Source of the DNA: Flavobacterium sp.
Lineage (GTDB): Bacteria > Bacteroidota > Bacteroidia > Flavobacteriales > Flavobacteriaceae
Direction: 5' to 3'
Assembly (NCBI GenBank): GCA_014378065.1
Contig: JACMOK010000090.1
Coordinates: 1-36,470, forward strand
DNA length: 36,470 nt
The translations under genes were made by a program, and so were the position numbers. Of this stretch, positions 1 to 8,614 are shown one piece after another. The notes beneath the pieces are model-generated. The model was not told the origin of the DNA, ran no database searches, and saw only the letters and a list, made by a program, of their open reading frames with translations. The first letter of the stretch is position 1, and the number at the start of each line of letters is the position of its first letter.

Positions 1-278
1 AGTAAGGTACTTTTCCCAGCCCCGTTTTTTCCTATGATGCCAACTGCTTCGCCTTGATTGACTTCAAAATTGATGTCTTGCAACGACCAAACGATATCGC
101 TTTGGCCTTTGGTACTTCGGTCATTGGTTTCGCCAATTTTAAGAAACGGATCTTCCTTCCCTCGAATCTTAGTAGTCCAAAATCGCTCTAAATCACGCGA
201 AATTGTTCCCGTACCGATTTGTCCTATCTGATAAGCCTTAGACAAATGGTCTACTTTAATAACCGTTTCACTCATCAT
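1..278 (-). CDS. Polysaccharide ABC transporter, ATP-binding subunit (partial, 3' end outside window)
   Basis: Only the first ~92 residues are present; the gene runs off the left edge. Reading the minus strand gives an N-terminus beginning [16 protein letters not shown] and, after an insertion of about 40 residues, the strand leading into a Walker A motif (GKNGAGKST, about residues 83-91). This is the Wzt/TagH-type ATPase that powers export of polysaccharide or O-antigen with an ABC-2 permease. The ATG at 278 overlaps the TGA of the upstream permease (275-277), and a second in-frame ATG follows at 275, so translation is probably coupled. Walker B, the signature motif and any C-terminal glycan-binding domain would lie outside the window, so substrate class cannot be judged. 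Confidence 0.9.
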   Translation of the reverse strand, partial: MMSETVIKVDHLSKAYQIGQIGTGTISRDLERFWTTKIRGKEDPFLKIGETNDRSTKGQSDIVWSLQDINFEVNQGEAVGIIGKNGAGKSTL

Positions 279-1159
279 ATAGTATCTACAAAATTTTTCT
301 CGGTCTTATTGAAAATTAGGATCCCAAAAAACAGCACTACCACCGTTACAATAAAGGAGTAACTGACACTCCAAAGCGTAAATTCTCCTTTGCCCAAAAA
401 AGCAAAGCGAAAGGCTTCGATAATGCCGGTCATCGGATTTAATTCAATCAACCAGACCATGTCTTTGAATTTGGTTCGCGCTTCGCTTAAAGGATAAATT
501 ACGGTCGTACCATACATCAATAATTGGACTCCGAAAGTGACCAAAAACGTAAGATCACGGTATTTGGTAGTCATCGCCGTTATGATAAGTCCCAATCCCA
601 ATCCCAGCAAAGCCATCAAAATAACCAGTAATGGAAAGAAAACAATAGCATAAGTAATCTGAAAATCGGCATTCTTCCAACCAAAATAAGCCATCATGCT
701 AAAAAGCAACAACAATTGTACAGCGAAACGAACCAAATTACTTACTACAATACTTAAGGGCATGATTAGCCTTGGGAAATATACTTTGCCAAAAATGGCC
801 ACATTGTCTTTAAAGACGGTACTGGTTTTAGACAGGCAGTCGGAAAAATAATTCCATGCCGTAATACCGGCCAGATAAAACAATGGTTTGGGCAAACCAT
901 CTGTACTGATTCCGGCAAGATTTCCGAAAATAAAAGTAAAAACGATGGTGGTAAATATTGGCTGAATAAAAAACCACAATGGTCCCAATATGGTTTGCTT
1001 GTAGAAACTGACAAAGTCACGCTTAACAAACATCAGCAAGAGGTCGCGATATCGCCAAAGATCATTAAACTTTAAATCAAAAAGTGAGGAGTGACCTTTT
1101 ATTATTAGATCCCAATCTTCTGACTGATGGACTTCTATTGTTGGTATTGCTTTTTCCAT
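275..1159 (-). CDS. Polysaccharide ABC transporter permease (ABC-2 / Wzm-TagG type)
   Basis: A 294-residue integral membrane protein with about six hydrophobic segments spread over residues 60-290 and a soluble N-terminal tail. The region around residues 38-70 ([18 protein letters not shown], then a GPLWFFIQP stretch) is typical of ABC-2 permeases that export O-antigen, teichoic acid or capsule. It would move a lipid-linked glycan across the inner membrane together with the ATPase that overlaps its stop codon by 4 bp. It starts at ATG 1159, downstream of a TATATTTG promoter-like box. The pair forms its own transcription unit, separated from wzc by the plus-strand phosphatase gene. It may serve the same glycan as the Wzy-type locus or a separate one such as LPS O-antigen. 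Confidence 0.9.
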   Translation of the reverse strand: MEKAIPTIEVHQSEDWDLIIKGHSSLFDLKFNDLWRYRDLLLMFVKRDFVSFYKQTILGPLWFFIQPIFTTIVFTFIFGNLAGISTDGLPKPLFYLAGITAWNYFSDCLSKTSTVFKDNVAIFGKVYFPRLIMPLSIVVSNLVRFAVQLLLLFSMMAYFGWKNADFQITYAIVFFPLLVILMALLGLGLGLIITAMTTKYRDLTFLVTFGVQLLMYGTTVIYPLSEARTKFKDMVWLIELNPMTGIIEAFRFAFLGKGEFTLWSVSYSFIVTVVVLFFGILIFNKTEKNFVDTI

Positions 1160-1215
1160 TTCAAATAATCAGAATCGACTGGGTGAACTTAACTGTTTTT
1201 TATAAAAAATACGTG

Positions 1216-1223
1216 CAAATATA
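1216..1223 (-). promoter_or_regulatory. Bacteroidota -7 promoter box for the ABC exporter genes
   Basis: On the minus strand the bases read TATATTTG, an exact match to the TAnnTTTG -7 consensus of Bacteroidota housekeeping promoters, about 57 bp upstream of the permease ATG. No good TTG -33 element is seen at the expected ~19 bp spacing, so this is a half-site call. Coordinates may be off by one or two bases. Confidence 0.45.
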
Positions 1224-1321
1224 CTAATTTCGGAGTAGCCTTTAATTTCTTGGTCAATTACTTTACAATTATCCGCTCAAGTTACGCTGTCTAATTGGCG
1301 CATTTATAATTGGTATTTGTG

Positions 1322-1329
1322 TATTTTTG
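1322..1329 (+). promoter_or_regulatory. Possible -7 promoter box for the phosphatase gene
   Basis: TATTTTTG fits TAnnTTTG and lies about 26 bp before the proposed TTG start. The nearest upstream TTG is about 24 bp away rather than 19, so support is weak. The 195-bp stretch 1160-1354 between the divergent genes holds this box, the opposing box at 1216-1223 and a short A/T palindrome near 1196-1209; no ORF or RNA gene is seen in it. Confidence 0.25.
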
Positions 1330-1354
1330 TCACTTGTTTTTAAATCTATAAAAA

Positions 1355-2092
1355 TTGTTTCATTTTATTATTAAAAAGCCTTTTCTAAAAGATTTGCTTC
1401 CTGGAAATCATATCGATATTCATTCCCATCTTTTACCGGGGATTGACGATGGCGCGCAAACCATAGAACAGAGTATTTTGTTGGTTTCCGCGCTCCAAGA
1501 TATCGGAGTTGAACAATTTATTACCACACCCCATGTGATGAAAAGCGTGTGGGAAAACTCTAAAATTGGAATTGAAACTACTTTAGCCAAGACGCTACCT
1601 GATTTAAATGCTTTAGCACAAAATTTTTCTTTTAAAGCTGCCGCAGAATATTTATTGGATTCCAATTTTGTGAAGCTTTTCCAAAATGAGACTTTGCTTG
1701 TATTAAAAGAAAATTATGTTTTGGTTGAGATGTCCTACATTAATCCGCCGATACAATTGTATGATATTATCTTCGAATTGCAAGTGGCCGGATATCAGCC
1801 AGTGCTTGCCCACCCTGAACGGTACGCTTTTTACCATCATAATTTTAAGGAATTCGAAAAACTCAAGCATGCAGGCTGTAAGTTTCAACTCAATCTGCTG
1901 TCCACTGTGGGTTACTATGGGATTGATGTCGCTAAAACCTCTGAAAAATTACTAAAAAAAGGAATGATTGACTTTGTAGGGTCCGACGTACACCACGAGA
2001 ACCATCTCAACGGATTTTCTAAAAGATTGCTGTTTAATCCTTCCGATTGTTTCAAAGAAGCGGTTATAAACAATCAATTTTTTAGAATGTAG
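1355..2092 (+). CDS. PHP-family tyrosine-protein phosphatase (CpsB/CapC/YwqE type)
   Basis: A 245-residue protein with the metal-binding motifs of the PHP fold: HSHLLPGIDDG (residues 23-33), TTPHVM, a VLAHPERY segment near residue 150 and GSDVHH near residue 210. This family is the manganese-dependent protein-tyrosine phosphatase that dephosphorylates BY-kinases controlling capsule chain length. It is the only plus-strand gene and converges on the wzc-like kinase gene with just 9 bp between stop codons, which fits a kinase/phosphatase pair. The start is a TTG at 1355: an in-frame stop lies immediately upstream (1349-1351), no ATG precedes the HSH motif, and the N-terminus (KPFLKDLLPG before the HSH motif) matches family architecture. 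Own promoter likely, because its neighbours are on the other strand. Confidence 0.9.
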   Translation: MFHFIIKKPFLKDLLPGNHIDIHSHLLPGIDDGAQTIEQSILLVSALQDIGVEQFITTPHVMKSVWENSKIGIETTLAKTLPDLNALAQNFSFKAAAEYLLDSNFVKLFQNETLLVLKENYVLVEMSYINPPIQLYDIIFELQVAGYQPVLAHPERYAFYHHNFKEFEKLKHAGCKFQLNLLSTVGYYGIDVAKTSEKLLKKGMIDFVGSDVHHENHLNGFSKRLLFNPSDCFKEAVINNQFFRM

Positions 2093-2101
2093 TTCCATAC
2101 T

Positions 2102-4495
2102 TTACTTTTTGAACAGCGTTTTATACCAGGGTTGTTTTTCTACCTCTACACCATAACCATAGCCATAACCATAGCCGTAGCCATAACCATAGCCATAGCC
2201 GTAACCATAACTTTTTCTCCAAACCGTATCATTTAATAGCAGTGACATATTGGGAAGCTTATTTTCTTTGTAAATTGATTCTATGATTTTGAGGAATCGC
2301 TTGTCGAGATAATTAGCACGCATCACATAAATAAAGGCATCGGCATTTTTAGCCACCAACAGCGTATCGGTCACAAGGCTTACTGGAGCCGTATCTACAA
2401 TAATATAATCGTATTCCTTTTTCAAAGCCTCAAACAAAATATCAATCTTATTGTTCATCAATAAATCGACTGGATTCGGAGGAATGGCACCTGAGGGCAA
2501 TACGTAGAAATGATCATAACCATCTAATTTGACAATATAGTCATGAATATCCTCATTGGTCTTTGACAAATAATTGGTCAATCCTTTAGAAGGTAGCTTT
2601 ACATATTTATCAATTTTTGGATTTCGGATATCAAGCCCTATCAATAATACTTTTTTTCCTGACAGTGCAACAGTACTGGCCAAATTAATTGCCACGAATG
2701 TTTTCCCTTCTTTTGGAATGGTCGAAGTCACAAATACAGTTTTAGCTCTTTCTTCGGGGACCGCGGTTAACATAAATTCGAGGTTTGTTCTAACGATACG
2801 TATGGCTTCGGCAGAACTGGAACGACTATTGGCATTAATAATTTCATCCTGCGAATCCGATTTCGGAATGTCTCCCAAAAACGGAACCATGATTTTCCCT
2901 TCGATATCCTGACGGTATTTGATCTTGTTGTCAAATAAATTTAGGAAATAGATAATCGAAAACGGCATCAAAATCCCGAAAGCCAGAGCGATCAAATAAA
3001 TGACGTTTCGTTTTGGAGAAACAGGATAACTTGAAGAAAAGGCGGCGTCCACCAATTTAGAAATAGGGGCTGTAACAGCTAGTGATATAGCTGTTTCTTC
3101 TCTTTTTTGCAACAGATACAAATAGAGTGTTTCCTTAATTTTTTGCTGTCTGTCAATAATTCTGTACTCGCGCTCTTGGGTAGGAATTTGCGAAATTTTT
3201 CCTCTAATTAAAGCATCCTGTTTTTCTAAATCAGATTTGCGAATACTCAGCGATGTTTTAATTCTTGATAAACTTTGTACAATATTTTCATTTAACTCTT
3301 CTATCTTTTGATCCATATTGACCAAAACAGAATTTTTAGGCATCCCGTCTTTTACAATCCTGTTTCTTTGAATAACCATGTCGTTAAATTGCATGATTAG
3401 CGTCGAAGCATCTTTTCCGTCTGCTGTAGAAAGAATATTACTCGGAACCAAATCAAACTTTTCCTTTTCCTTCATGAAATCGGCCATTGCTGAAACCACT
3501 TTGAGTTGGGTTTCGGTTTCAATGAGCGATTTTTCAAAATCGACGGAATTCTGAAGATATAATCCCGCTTCTGATACAATATCGGTGACCTTATTTGACT
3601 TTTTAAAGCCCTCGGCATCTTTTTCTACATCGCCGAGTTCTACCGAAATGATCTTTAATCGATCTTGAATAAAATTAAGGGTATTCTCAGAAATGAATTT
3701 TTTATCCGCTATCGCATCTTCATTGTAAACTTGGATCAAAGTATTTAAGAAATCTACCGCCTTTTCCTTAACAGGATCATTAATTGTTAAGGATACAACA
3801 CTTGAGTTTTTACTCAGCGCTGCTATGTTCAGCCTTCCGCGATAACTTTCCACCACATCATCCAAAGTACTGACATTCACCATCACGCTAAAATCTTTGG
3901 CTCTTTTAGAAATTGCTTTTGGATTTTTACTAACGACAAGTTTGGAATCATCTAGTGTGATAATTGCTCCATAAATATACTTCCCAATACTTTTCTGATC
4001 TCCCGAAAAAAGTTCAAATTCATTCGGTCCGATGGCATTCAAGGTAAAAGATTTTTGCTTGGTGTAAAACGAATCCGTGACATTGTAAAAAGTAAACTCG
4101 ATTGGTTTGTCTTTGTATTCCTCTAACGTTTTCACTCTGCCTTCGGAAATATATGTTACCGTAAATCCTAATTTTTTTATCGCTTTTCCAACAATGGTTC
4201 TTGATTTAATGACTTCAATTTCATTATCGACGTTGTTTTTGACGCCGGTCATCAATCCCAAATCTGAAAAGGCCGCTAGTTCTGACTGCAATCCGCCCTT
4301 TTTCTCATCTTTCACTAAAATGGTCGCAGTGGCGCTGTATACTGGAATGGCATATCTTAAAAATAAAGAGGCAAGTATCAGGCACACCAAAACCCCAAAG
4401 ACAAACCATTTCCATTGTACTACATATCTTTCGGTAAGATCTCTTAAATCGAGACTTTCGTTTTTATCATTCATTAAGGAAGGATGATCTTGCAT
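2102..4495 (-). CDS. wzc: Wzc-like polysaccharide co-polymerase / bacterial tyrosine kinase
   Basis: A 797-residue fusion. Residues ~30-48 and ~502-524 are membrane segments bracketing a long periplasmic Wzz/GumC-type region with coiled-coil character (about 250-450). The cytoplasmic C-terminus is a BY-kinase: Walker A in STIPKEGKTF (near 590), Walker A' in VLLIGLDIRNPK (near 615) and Walker B in YIIVDTAP (near 698). Such proteins set polymer length and drive export through Wza, cycling through autophosphorylation of a C-terminal tyrosine cluster. Here that cluster is striking: ten tandem Tyr-Gly dipeptides at residues 763-782, followed by about 15 residues with one more Tyr. The ATG at 4495 follows the wza-like stop by 6 bp. 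The PHP phosphatase gene lies tail-to-tail and is the likely antagonist. Confidence 0.95.
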   Translation of the reverse strand: MQDHPSLMNDKNESLDLRDLTERYVVQWKWFVFGVLVCLILASLFLRYAIPVYSATATILVKDEKKGGLQSELAAFSDLGLMTGVKNNVDNEIEVIKSRTIVGKAIKKLGFTVTYISEGRVKTLEEYKDKPIEFTFYNVTDSFYTKQKSFTLNAIGPNEFELFSGDQKSIGKYIYGAIITLDDSKLVVSKNPKAISKRAKDFSVMVNVSTLDDVVESYRGRLNIAALSKNSSVVSLTINDPVKEKAVDFLNTLIQVYNEDAIADKKFISENTLNFIQDRLKIISVELGDVEKDAEGFKKSNKVTDIVSEAGLYLQNSVDFEKSLIETETQLKVVSAMADFMKEKEKFDLVPSNILSTADGKDASTLIMQFNDMVIQRNRIVKDGMPKNSVLVNMDQKIEELNENIVQSLSRIKTSLSIRKSDLEKQDALIRGKISQIPTQEREYRIIDRQQKIKETLYLYLLQKREETAISLAVTAPISKLVDAAFSSSYPVSPKRNVIYLIALAFGILMPFSIIYFLNLFDNKIKYRQDIEGKIMVPFLGDIPKSDSQDEIINANSRSSSAEAIRIVRTNLEFMLTAVPEERAKTVFVTSTIPKEGKTFVAINLASTVALSGKKVLLIGLDIRNPKIDKYVKLPSKGLTNYLSKTNEDIHDYIVKLDGYDHFYVLPSGAIPPNPVDLLMNNKIDILFEALKKEYDYIIVDTAPVSLVTDTLLVAKNADAFIYVMRANYLDKRFLKIIESIYKENKLPNMSLLLNDTVWRKSYGYGYGYGYGYGYGYGYGYGVEVEKQPWYKTLFKK
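2150..2209 (-). repeat. 60-bp hexanucleotide tandem repeat encoding (Tyr-Gly)x10
   Basis: Ten in-frame copies of a six-base unit (TAT or TAC followed by GGT or GGC on the coding strand) lie near the 3' end of the wzc-like gene. Third positions vary among copies, so the array is imperfect at DNA level but perfect at protein level. Gain or loss of whole units would keep the frame and change the number of phosphorylatable tyrosines. Confidence 0.95.
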
Positions 4496-4501
4496 TATTT
4501 T

Positions 4502-5278
4502 TTATTTGAAAAATATTAATAGTGTAATTAAAACAGTAAGTCCGGTTAATATCACAGAGGTATTCGGCCCGATAACAGAAGCATTTATTTTTGTTTTATT
4601 AGGCTCTACCACTACAATATCATTTTGTGAGAGGTAATAAGAAGGTGAGTTTAAAAAGGCCGCATTGGTAATATCGATGCGATTAAATGTTCTTTTTCCG
4701 TCTTCTTCATGAATGACCAGTATGTTGTTTCTTTTGCCATAGACAGACAAATCGCCCGCCAAGCCCAAAGCCTCCAAAACAGTGATTCTTTCACTTGGTA
4801 TGGTATAACTTCCAGGCTTACTTACTTCTCCCAAGACAGAAATTTTGTAGTTCAAGATACGCAGATTGATGCCCGGATTCTTAACATATTCTGACACTAG
4901 CATGGTCAGTTTTTTATTGGCTTCACTACGCGTGAGTCCGCCCAATTTAATTTTTCCCAAAACCGGAAATTCAATCACTCCTTCACTGTCAATGAGATAG
5001 GTTTTTATGCCGTTCTGGTTGTTGTTGATTTCATAATTCCCCTGAATCTGCGGAAGGTTAAAAGGAACCGTCACCTCAGGGTTTTCTGCTGAAATGATAA
5101 TACTCAACAAATCATCGGGCTGCAGTGTAGGTTCATAAGTGGTTGGAGATTGATAACTCTGGGCACTTTCAATATCCTGAAGATACACGATTTTTTTTCT
5201 GGAAGCGCAGGAGAACAGCATAAAGGGCAAAACAATAATTAAAAAAATATTTTTGGAGTGTAGTCTCATCTTACGCAT
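4502..5278 (-). CDS. wza: Wza-like polysaccharide export lipoprotein
   Basis: 258 residues with a lipoprotein signal peptide: basic N-terminus, hydrophobic core and lipobox LFSC with the lipidated Cys at residue 24. A Poly_export domain follows (LQPDDLLSIII onward, about residues 52-145), then an SLBB segment (ISVLGEVSKPGSYTIP, about 146-200). Residues ~238-257 are hydrophobic and may form a C-terminal membrane segment. Family role: outer-membrane channel for capsule or exopolysaccharide, working with the Wzc-like protein encoded 6 bp downstream. It is shorter than E. coli Wza and has one clear SLBB domain, as is common in Bacteroidota. The ATG at 5278 sits just after a promoter-like box; a second Met at residue 4 is an alternative start. 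Confidence 0.92.
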   Translation of the reverse strand: MRKMRLHSKNIFLIIVLPFMLFSCASRKKIVYLQDIESAQSYQSPTTYEPTLQPDDLLSIIISAENPEVTVPFNLPQIQGNYEINNNQNGIKTYLIDSEGVIEFPVLGKIKLGGLTRSEANKKLTMLVSEYVKNPGINLRILNYKISVLGEVSKPGSYTIPSERITVLEALGLAGDLSVYGKRNNILVIHEEDGKRTFNRIDITNAAFLNSPSYYLSQNDIVVVEPNKTKINASVIGPNTSVILTGLTVLITLLIFFK

Positions 5279-5289
5279 TTAAAATTTTA

Positions 5290-5297
5290 CAAATATA
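5290..5297 (-). promoter_or_regulatory. Bacteroidota -7 promoter box ahead of wza-wzc
   Basis: The minus strand reads TATATTTG, an exact TAnnTTTG match, in the 78-bp gap between the dehydratase gene and wza, only 11 bp or so before the ATG. A -33 TTG is not evident. If active it would give a short leader and let wza-wzc be expressed apart from the long upstream operon. Confidence 0.4.
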
Positions 5298-5356
5298 CTT
5301 TTTTAGGGTGGATTTCACTAGAATAAATTAAATCAGGACGGGTGATTTGCATCTAT

Positions 5357-7324
5357 TTAAAAATCAAGATTCTCAAAGACCGAATTCATACTCTTAAATT
5401 CTGGCACAATTTTCTTCATGGCAGCGACAATTTCTTGATCCGAAATTTGTTGCATTTTGCCTACTAAATCCGTGATTTTAGCATTGACTTTATCATAATC
5501 ATCGTGAATTTCCTCAGCGATCAAAATCTTTTCATTATGGGTTGCTAAGGTTTTTGAGGTATCATTGAGAAGTTCTTCGTATAATTTTTCGCCAGGACGC
5601 AGGCCGATGATCTTGATTTCAATGTCTTTGTAAGGCGTAAATCCTGCCAAGCGTATCATCTTTTTGGCCAAATCTATAATTTTAACTGGCTCACCCATAT
5701 CAAAAATGAAGATTTCACCGCCCCTTCCCATCGTTCCAGCCTCAAGAACCAATTGACAAGCTTCCGGAATGGTCATGAAATAGCGAATGATTTCCGGGTG
5801 GGTAATAGTTAATGGTCCCCCTTCCTGAATTTGTTTGGCGAACAGAGGAACGATAGAACCATTAGACCCCAACACATTGCCAAATCGAGTGGTAATAAAT
5901 TTGGTATCACTACTGCTTTTCTCTTTGTTCATTTTGTCGTGAAGAGTCTGCACATATTTTTCTGCAATACGTTTGCTGGCGCCCATTACACTGCTCGGGT
6001 TTACCGCCTTATCGGTAGAAACCATCACGAAACGCTCTACAGCATATTTTATAGACAAGTCAGCAAGGTTTTTTGTGCCCAAGACATTGGTATATAATGC
6101 TTGTGATGGATTTTCTTCCATTAAAGGAACGTGTTTGTATGCCGCGGCATGGTACACCACATTGGGTTTAAAATTGATGAATATTTTTTCAAGTGCTGCT
6201 ACATTTCGAACATCGGCAAGGACAGAGCGTATTTTAACCTTTTCATTTCTTTGGTTAATTTCAAGTCGCAAATTGTGAAGCGGCGTTTCTGCTTGGTCCA
6301 ACATAATAATTTTCGCCGGAAGGAAGCCCAGCACTTGTCGCGTAATTTCACTTCCGATAGATCCGGCTGCACCAGTAATCAAAATCGTCTTACCTTGAAG
6401 TTGGGATGAAATGGTTTTCGTATCTAAAACAATGGGTTTTCGGTCTAGCAAGTCTTCGATTTCAAAACTTTTTACCTTATTTGAAATTTGTTTTTGGTCC
6501 TCCCAGTCGGTAATTAAAGGCACTGTAAACACCTTAAAATTATACTCCAAACATTCTTCTACGATGGCAATTGTATCTTCTTTTGTCAGACTCTTCTCTG
6601 CAATGATTAATGCGTCCGCCTTCATTGCCCTTAAGATAACGTGGATACTCTTGTTCTGATTTAGTATCGGAAGATTAAGAATACTTTTCCCTGTTCGGTT
6701 ATTGTTGAACTTATCAATAAAACCCAACAATTTAAACCGACTAGGAAGTTCCGTTTTTAAAGCATTGGCTACGGAGATTGCATTGGCATCAGCTCCGTAA
6801 ATAACAGCATTTGTAAGCTTTTTCTTGTCTTCGAAATTCATGTACCTTTCAAAGATGTATTTTACCAATATGCGGAAAAGAAACAGCAGCAAAAAGGAAT
6901 TAACATAGCTTATAAACAAACTGGTTGTCACAAAAATTTGTTTGTTAAAGGCCCAGGTGTAAGAAAAATTTATAATCAGTAAAGCCGCATAGGAGGTGGA
7001 GGTGGAAACCAACAACTTCACCCCATCAATGAAAGTAGAGTGCCTAATTATTCCCGAATAAGTTCTGTAAAATAGAAAAAATGCAGCATTAACAACTAAG
7101 ATGATGCCATACCTGAGCGTCATGTTTAAATTATTGAAAGGCATTTTAGTGAGTTTAAAAATCACAACATCAGTGACGATACTCGCTATAAAAACAATAA
7201 ACAAATCAATAGCAAAGATAATCCACCTTGGCAAGTAGCCAAAGCTTTTGAATCTTCTTCTGAAAATAACATTTTTTATAAATTCAATTATAGAATCTGT
7301 AGTTGTAGTAGTATTCAATAGCAA
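5357..7324 (-). CDS. Membrane-bound nucleotide-sugar 4,6-dehydratase (PglF/WbpM/CapD family)
   Basis: 655 residues: four N-terminal membrane helices (about 33-57, 72-86, 102-121, 129-158), a first Rossmann-like domain (AVIYGADANA near 173) and a catalytic SDR domain with the NAD motif ITGAAGSIGSE (316-326). The segment VSTDKAVNPSSVMGASKR (435-452) has Met447 where classical SDRs have Tyr in YxxxK, with Lys451 kept; this SMK-type site is known in WbpM/PglF-like enzymes. Expected reaction: UDP-GlcNAc to a UDP-4-keto-6-deoxy-HexNAc at the inner membrane. The PglE-like aminotransferase encoded next upstream would use that product. No ATG lies before the first helix; the start is a TTG at 7324 or the in-frame TTG at 7318, so the N-terminus is uncertain. 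C-5 stereochemistry of the product cannot be told. Confidence 0.92.
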   Translation of the reverse strand: MLLNTTTTTDSIIEFIKNVIFRRRFKSFGYLPRWIIFAIDLFIVFIASIVTDVVIFKLTKMPFNNLNMTLRYGIILVVNAAFFLFYRTYSGIIRHSTFIDGVKLLVSTSTSYAALLIINFSYTWAFNKQIFVTTSLFISYVNSFLLLFLFRILVKYIFERYMNFEDKKKLTNAVIYGADANAISVANALKTELPSRFKLLGFIDKFNNNRTGKSILNLPILNQNKSIHVILRAMKADALIIAEKSLTKEDTIAIVEECLEYNFKVFTVPLITDWEDQKQISNKVKSFEIEDLLDRKPIVLDTKTISSQLQGKTILITGAAGSIGSEITRQVLGFLPAKIIMLDQAETPLHNLRLEINQRNEKVKIRSVLADVRNVAALEKIFINFKPNVVYHAAAYKHVPLMEENPSQALYTNVLGTKNLADLSIKYAVERFVMVSTDKAVNPSSVMGASKRIAEKYVQTLHDKMNKEKSSSDTKFITTRFGNVLGSNGSIVPLFAKQIQEGGPLTITHPEIIRYFMTIPEACQLVLEAGTMGRGGEIFIFDMGEPVKIIDLAKKMIRLAGFTPYKDIEIKIIGLRPGEKLYEELLNDTSKTLATHNEKILIAEEIHDDYDKVNAKITDLVGKMQQISDQEIVAAMKKIVPEFKSMNSVFENLDF

Positions 7325-7382
7325 TAAAATTTAAATAAAATTAACATTTTACAACAAATAACATTCTTTTTTCCAGAAATAT

Positions 7383-8525
7383 TTATTGCAGAAAAAAATC
7401 CGTACAACCTTGTGCAATTCTAATTCGATCTTCGTCGGTCAAATTGGAGCCCGAAGGCAGGCATAGGCCGTTATCAAACAAAAATTGAGCGACTTTTCCG
7501 CCATAATATGGGTAGGATTCGAAAATGGGTTGCAAATGCATAGGTTTCCATAACGGACGACATTCAATATTGCGATTTTCTAGAAACAATCTCAAATCAG
7601 TGCTGGTTTTTCCGTTGGTTTTAGCAGGGTCAATGCTGATTGCGCTAAGCCAATAATTGGAAAAACAATCTGTATCAGGTGCTTTGAAAACAGTCACTCC
7701 TGCTACCGATGAAAACAATTCTTGGTAAAAAGTGTTCATCCTTCTTCTTAATGCAACGTGCGCGTCCAATACTTCCATTTGCCCCCTACCGATTCCAGCG
7801 CAAATGTTGCTCATTCTATAATTGTAGCCTATTTCGCTGTGTTGGTAATGAGGTGCCGGATCTCTCGACTGTGTGGCGAAAAAAACAGCTTTGTTCTTTA
7901 GCGCTTCCGTTCGCGTCACGATGGCGCCACCTCCCGAAGTGGTGATGATTTTATTCCCGTTAAAGGATAAAACACCGATATCGCCAAAAGTGCCACACTT
8001 CTGACCTTTGTATGTACTGCCCAAGGCCTCTGCGCTGTCTTCTAGGATCGGAATTTCGTACCGATTGGCGACTGCACGAATTTCTTCAATTTTATATGGA
8101 ACTCCATAAAGATGCACAGCGATGATGACCTTTGGCTTTTTTCCCTTTGAAATGCGGTCTTTGATGGCTTCCTCCAGAGCGATCGGACAAATGTTCCAGG
8201 TTTCAGTTTCACTGTCAATAAAAACTGGTAGGGCACCTTGGTATAAAATCGGGTTTGCCGAGGCAGAGAACGTAAAACTTTGGCAAATCACTTCATCTCC
8301 CGCTTTTACATCGAGCAATATCAAACCCAAATGAATCGCCGCCGTTCCGGAACTTAAAGCGGCAACATGAGCACTGTTTGAAATATAATGTTCCAGATCT
8401 TGTTCAAATCCGGTAACATTGGGGCCGAGTGGTGCCACCCAATTGCTGTCAAAGGCTTCCTGAACATACTTTTTTTCGTTTCCGCCCATGTGAGGGGAAG
8501 AAAGCCAAATTTTTAAATTCGTCAT
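7383..8525 (-). CDS. PLP-dependent nucleotide-sugar aminotransferase (DegT/DnrJ/EryC1, PglE-like)
   Basis: A 380-residue fold-type I aminotransferase. Family marks are SSGTAAIHLGL (cofactor phosphate region), EDSAEALGS near residue 160 and the PLP lysine in SFNGNKIITTSGGG (Lys near 190). The N-terminus (KIWLSSPHMGGNE) and overall pattern resemble PglE/WeeJ-type enzymes that aminate C-4 of UDP-4-keto-6-deoxy-GlcNAc. The neighbouring dehydratase would supply that substrate. No PglD-like acetyltransferase is seen in the window. The ATG at 8525 is chosen; an in-frame TTG directly before it (8528) would add one residue. The 86-bp gap upstream carries a promoter-like box. Confidence 0.9.
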   Translation of the reverse strand: MTNLKIWLSSPHMGGNEKKYVQEAFDSNWVAPLGPNVTGFEQDLEHYISNSAHVAALSSGTAAIHLGLILLDVKAGDEVICQSFTFSASANPILYQGALPVFIDSETETWNICPIALEEAIKDRISKGKKPKVIIAVHLYGVPYKIEEIRAVANRYEIPILEDSAEALGSTYKGQKCGTFGDIGVLSFNGNKIITTSGGGAIVTRTEALKNKAVFFATQSRDPAPHYQHSEIGYNYRMSNICAGIGRGQMEVLDAHVALRRRMNTFYQELFSSVAGVTVFKAPDTDCFSNYWLSAISIDPAKTNGKTSTDLRLFLENRNIECRPLWKPMHLQPIFESYPYYGGKVAQFLFDNGLCLPSGSNLTDEDRIRIAQGCTDFFLQ

Positions 8526-8548
8526 CAATAATTAAATTTTAGCGCTCC

Positions 8549-8556
8549 CAAAGATA
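8549..8556 (-). promoter_or_regulatory. Possible internal -7 promoter box before the aminotransferase gene
   Basis: TATCTTTG on the minus strand fits TAnnTTTG and lies about 25 bp before the ATG in the largest gap (86 bp) of the long operon. There is no clear -33 TTG at 19 bp. It could give extra expression of the precursor-sugar genes. Confidence 0.35.
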
Positions 8557-8614
8557 AGATACGATTTAAATAAGACCATCATTTTTGATTTGTTATTTTT
8601 AAATGGTAAAATCG

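Noticed and set aside
1196..1209. A/T palindrome (T6 A T A6) between the promoter box and the permease gene, as an operator or terminator
   Set aside because: It is low complexity, lacks a GC stem and a loop, and such runs are common in AT-rich intergenic DNA.
2093..2101. Bidirectional terminator between phosphatase and kinase genes
   Set aside because: The gap is only 9 bp, and no inverted repeat with a stable stem was seen around it.
4107..4487. Open frame of 126 codons on the plus strand opposite wzc
   Set aside because: It lies wholly inside the well-supported kinase gene, has no recognisable domain and reads like the antisense of coding sequence. The same holds for the other frames opposite or inside real genes.
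5357..7324. Met447 in place of Tyr in the dehydratase as a disabling change
   Set aside because: An SMK-type site with Met at this position is known in the WbpM/PglF-like large dehydratases, so it is a family trait.
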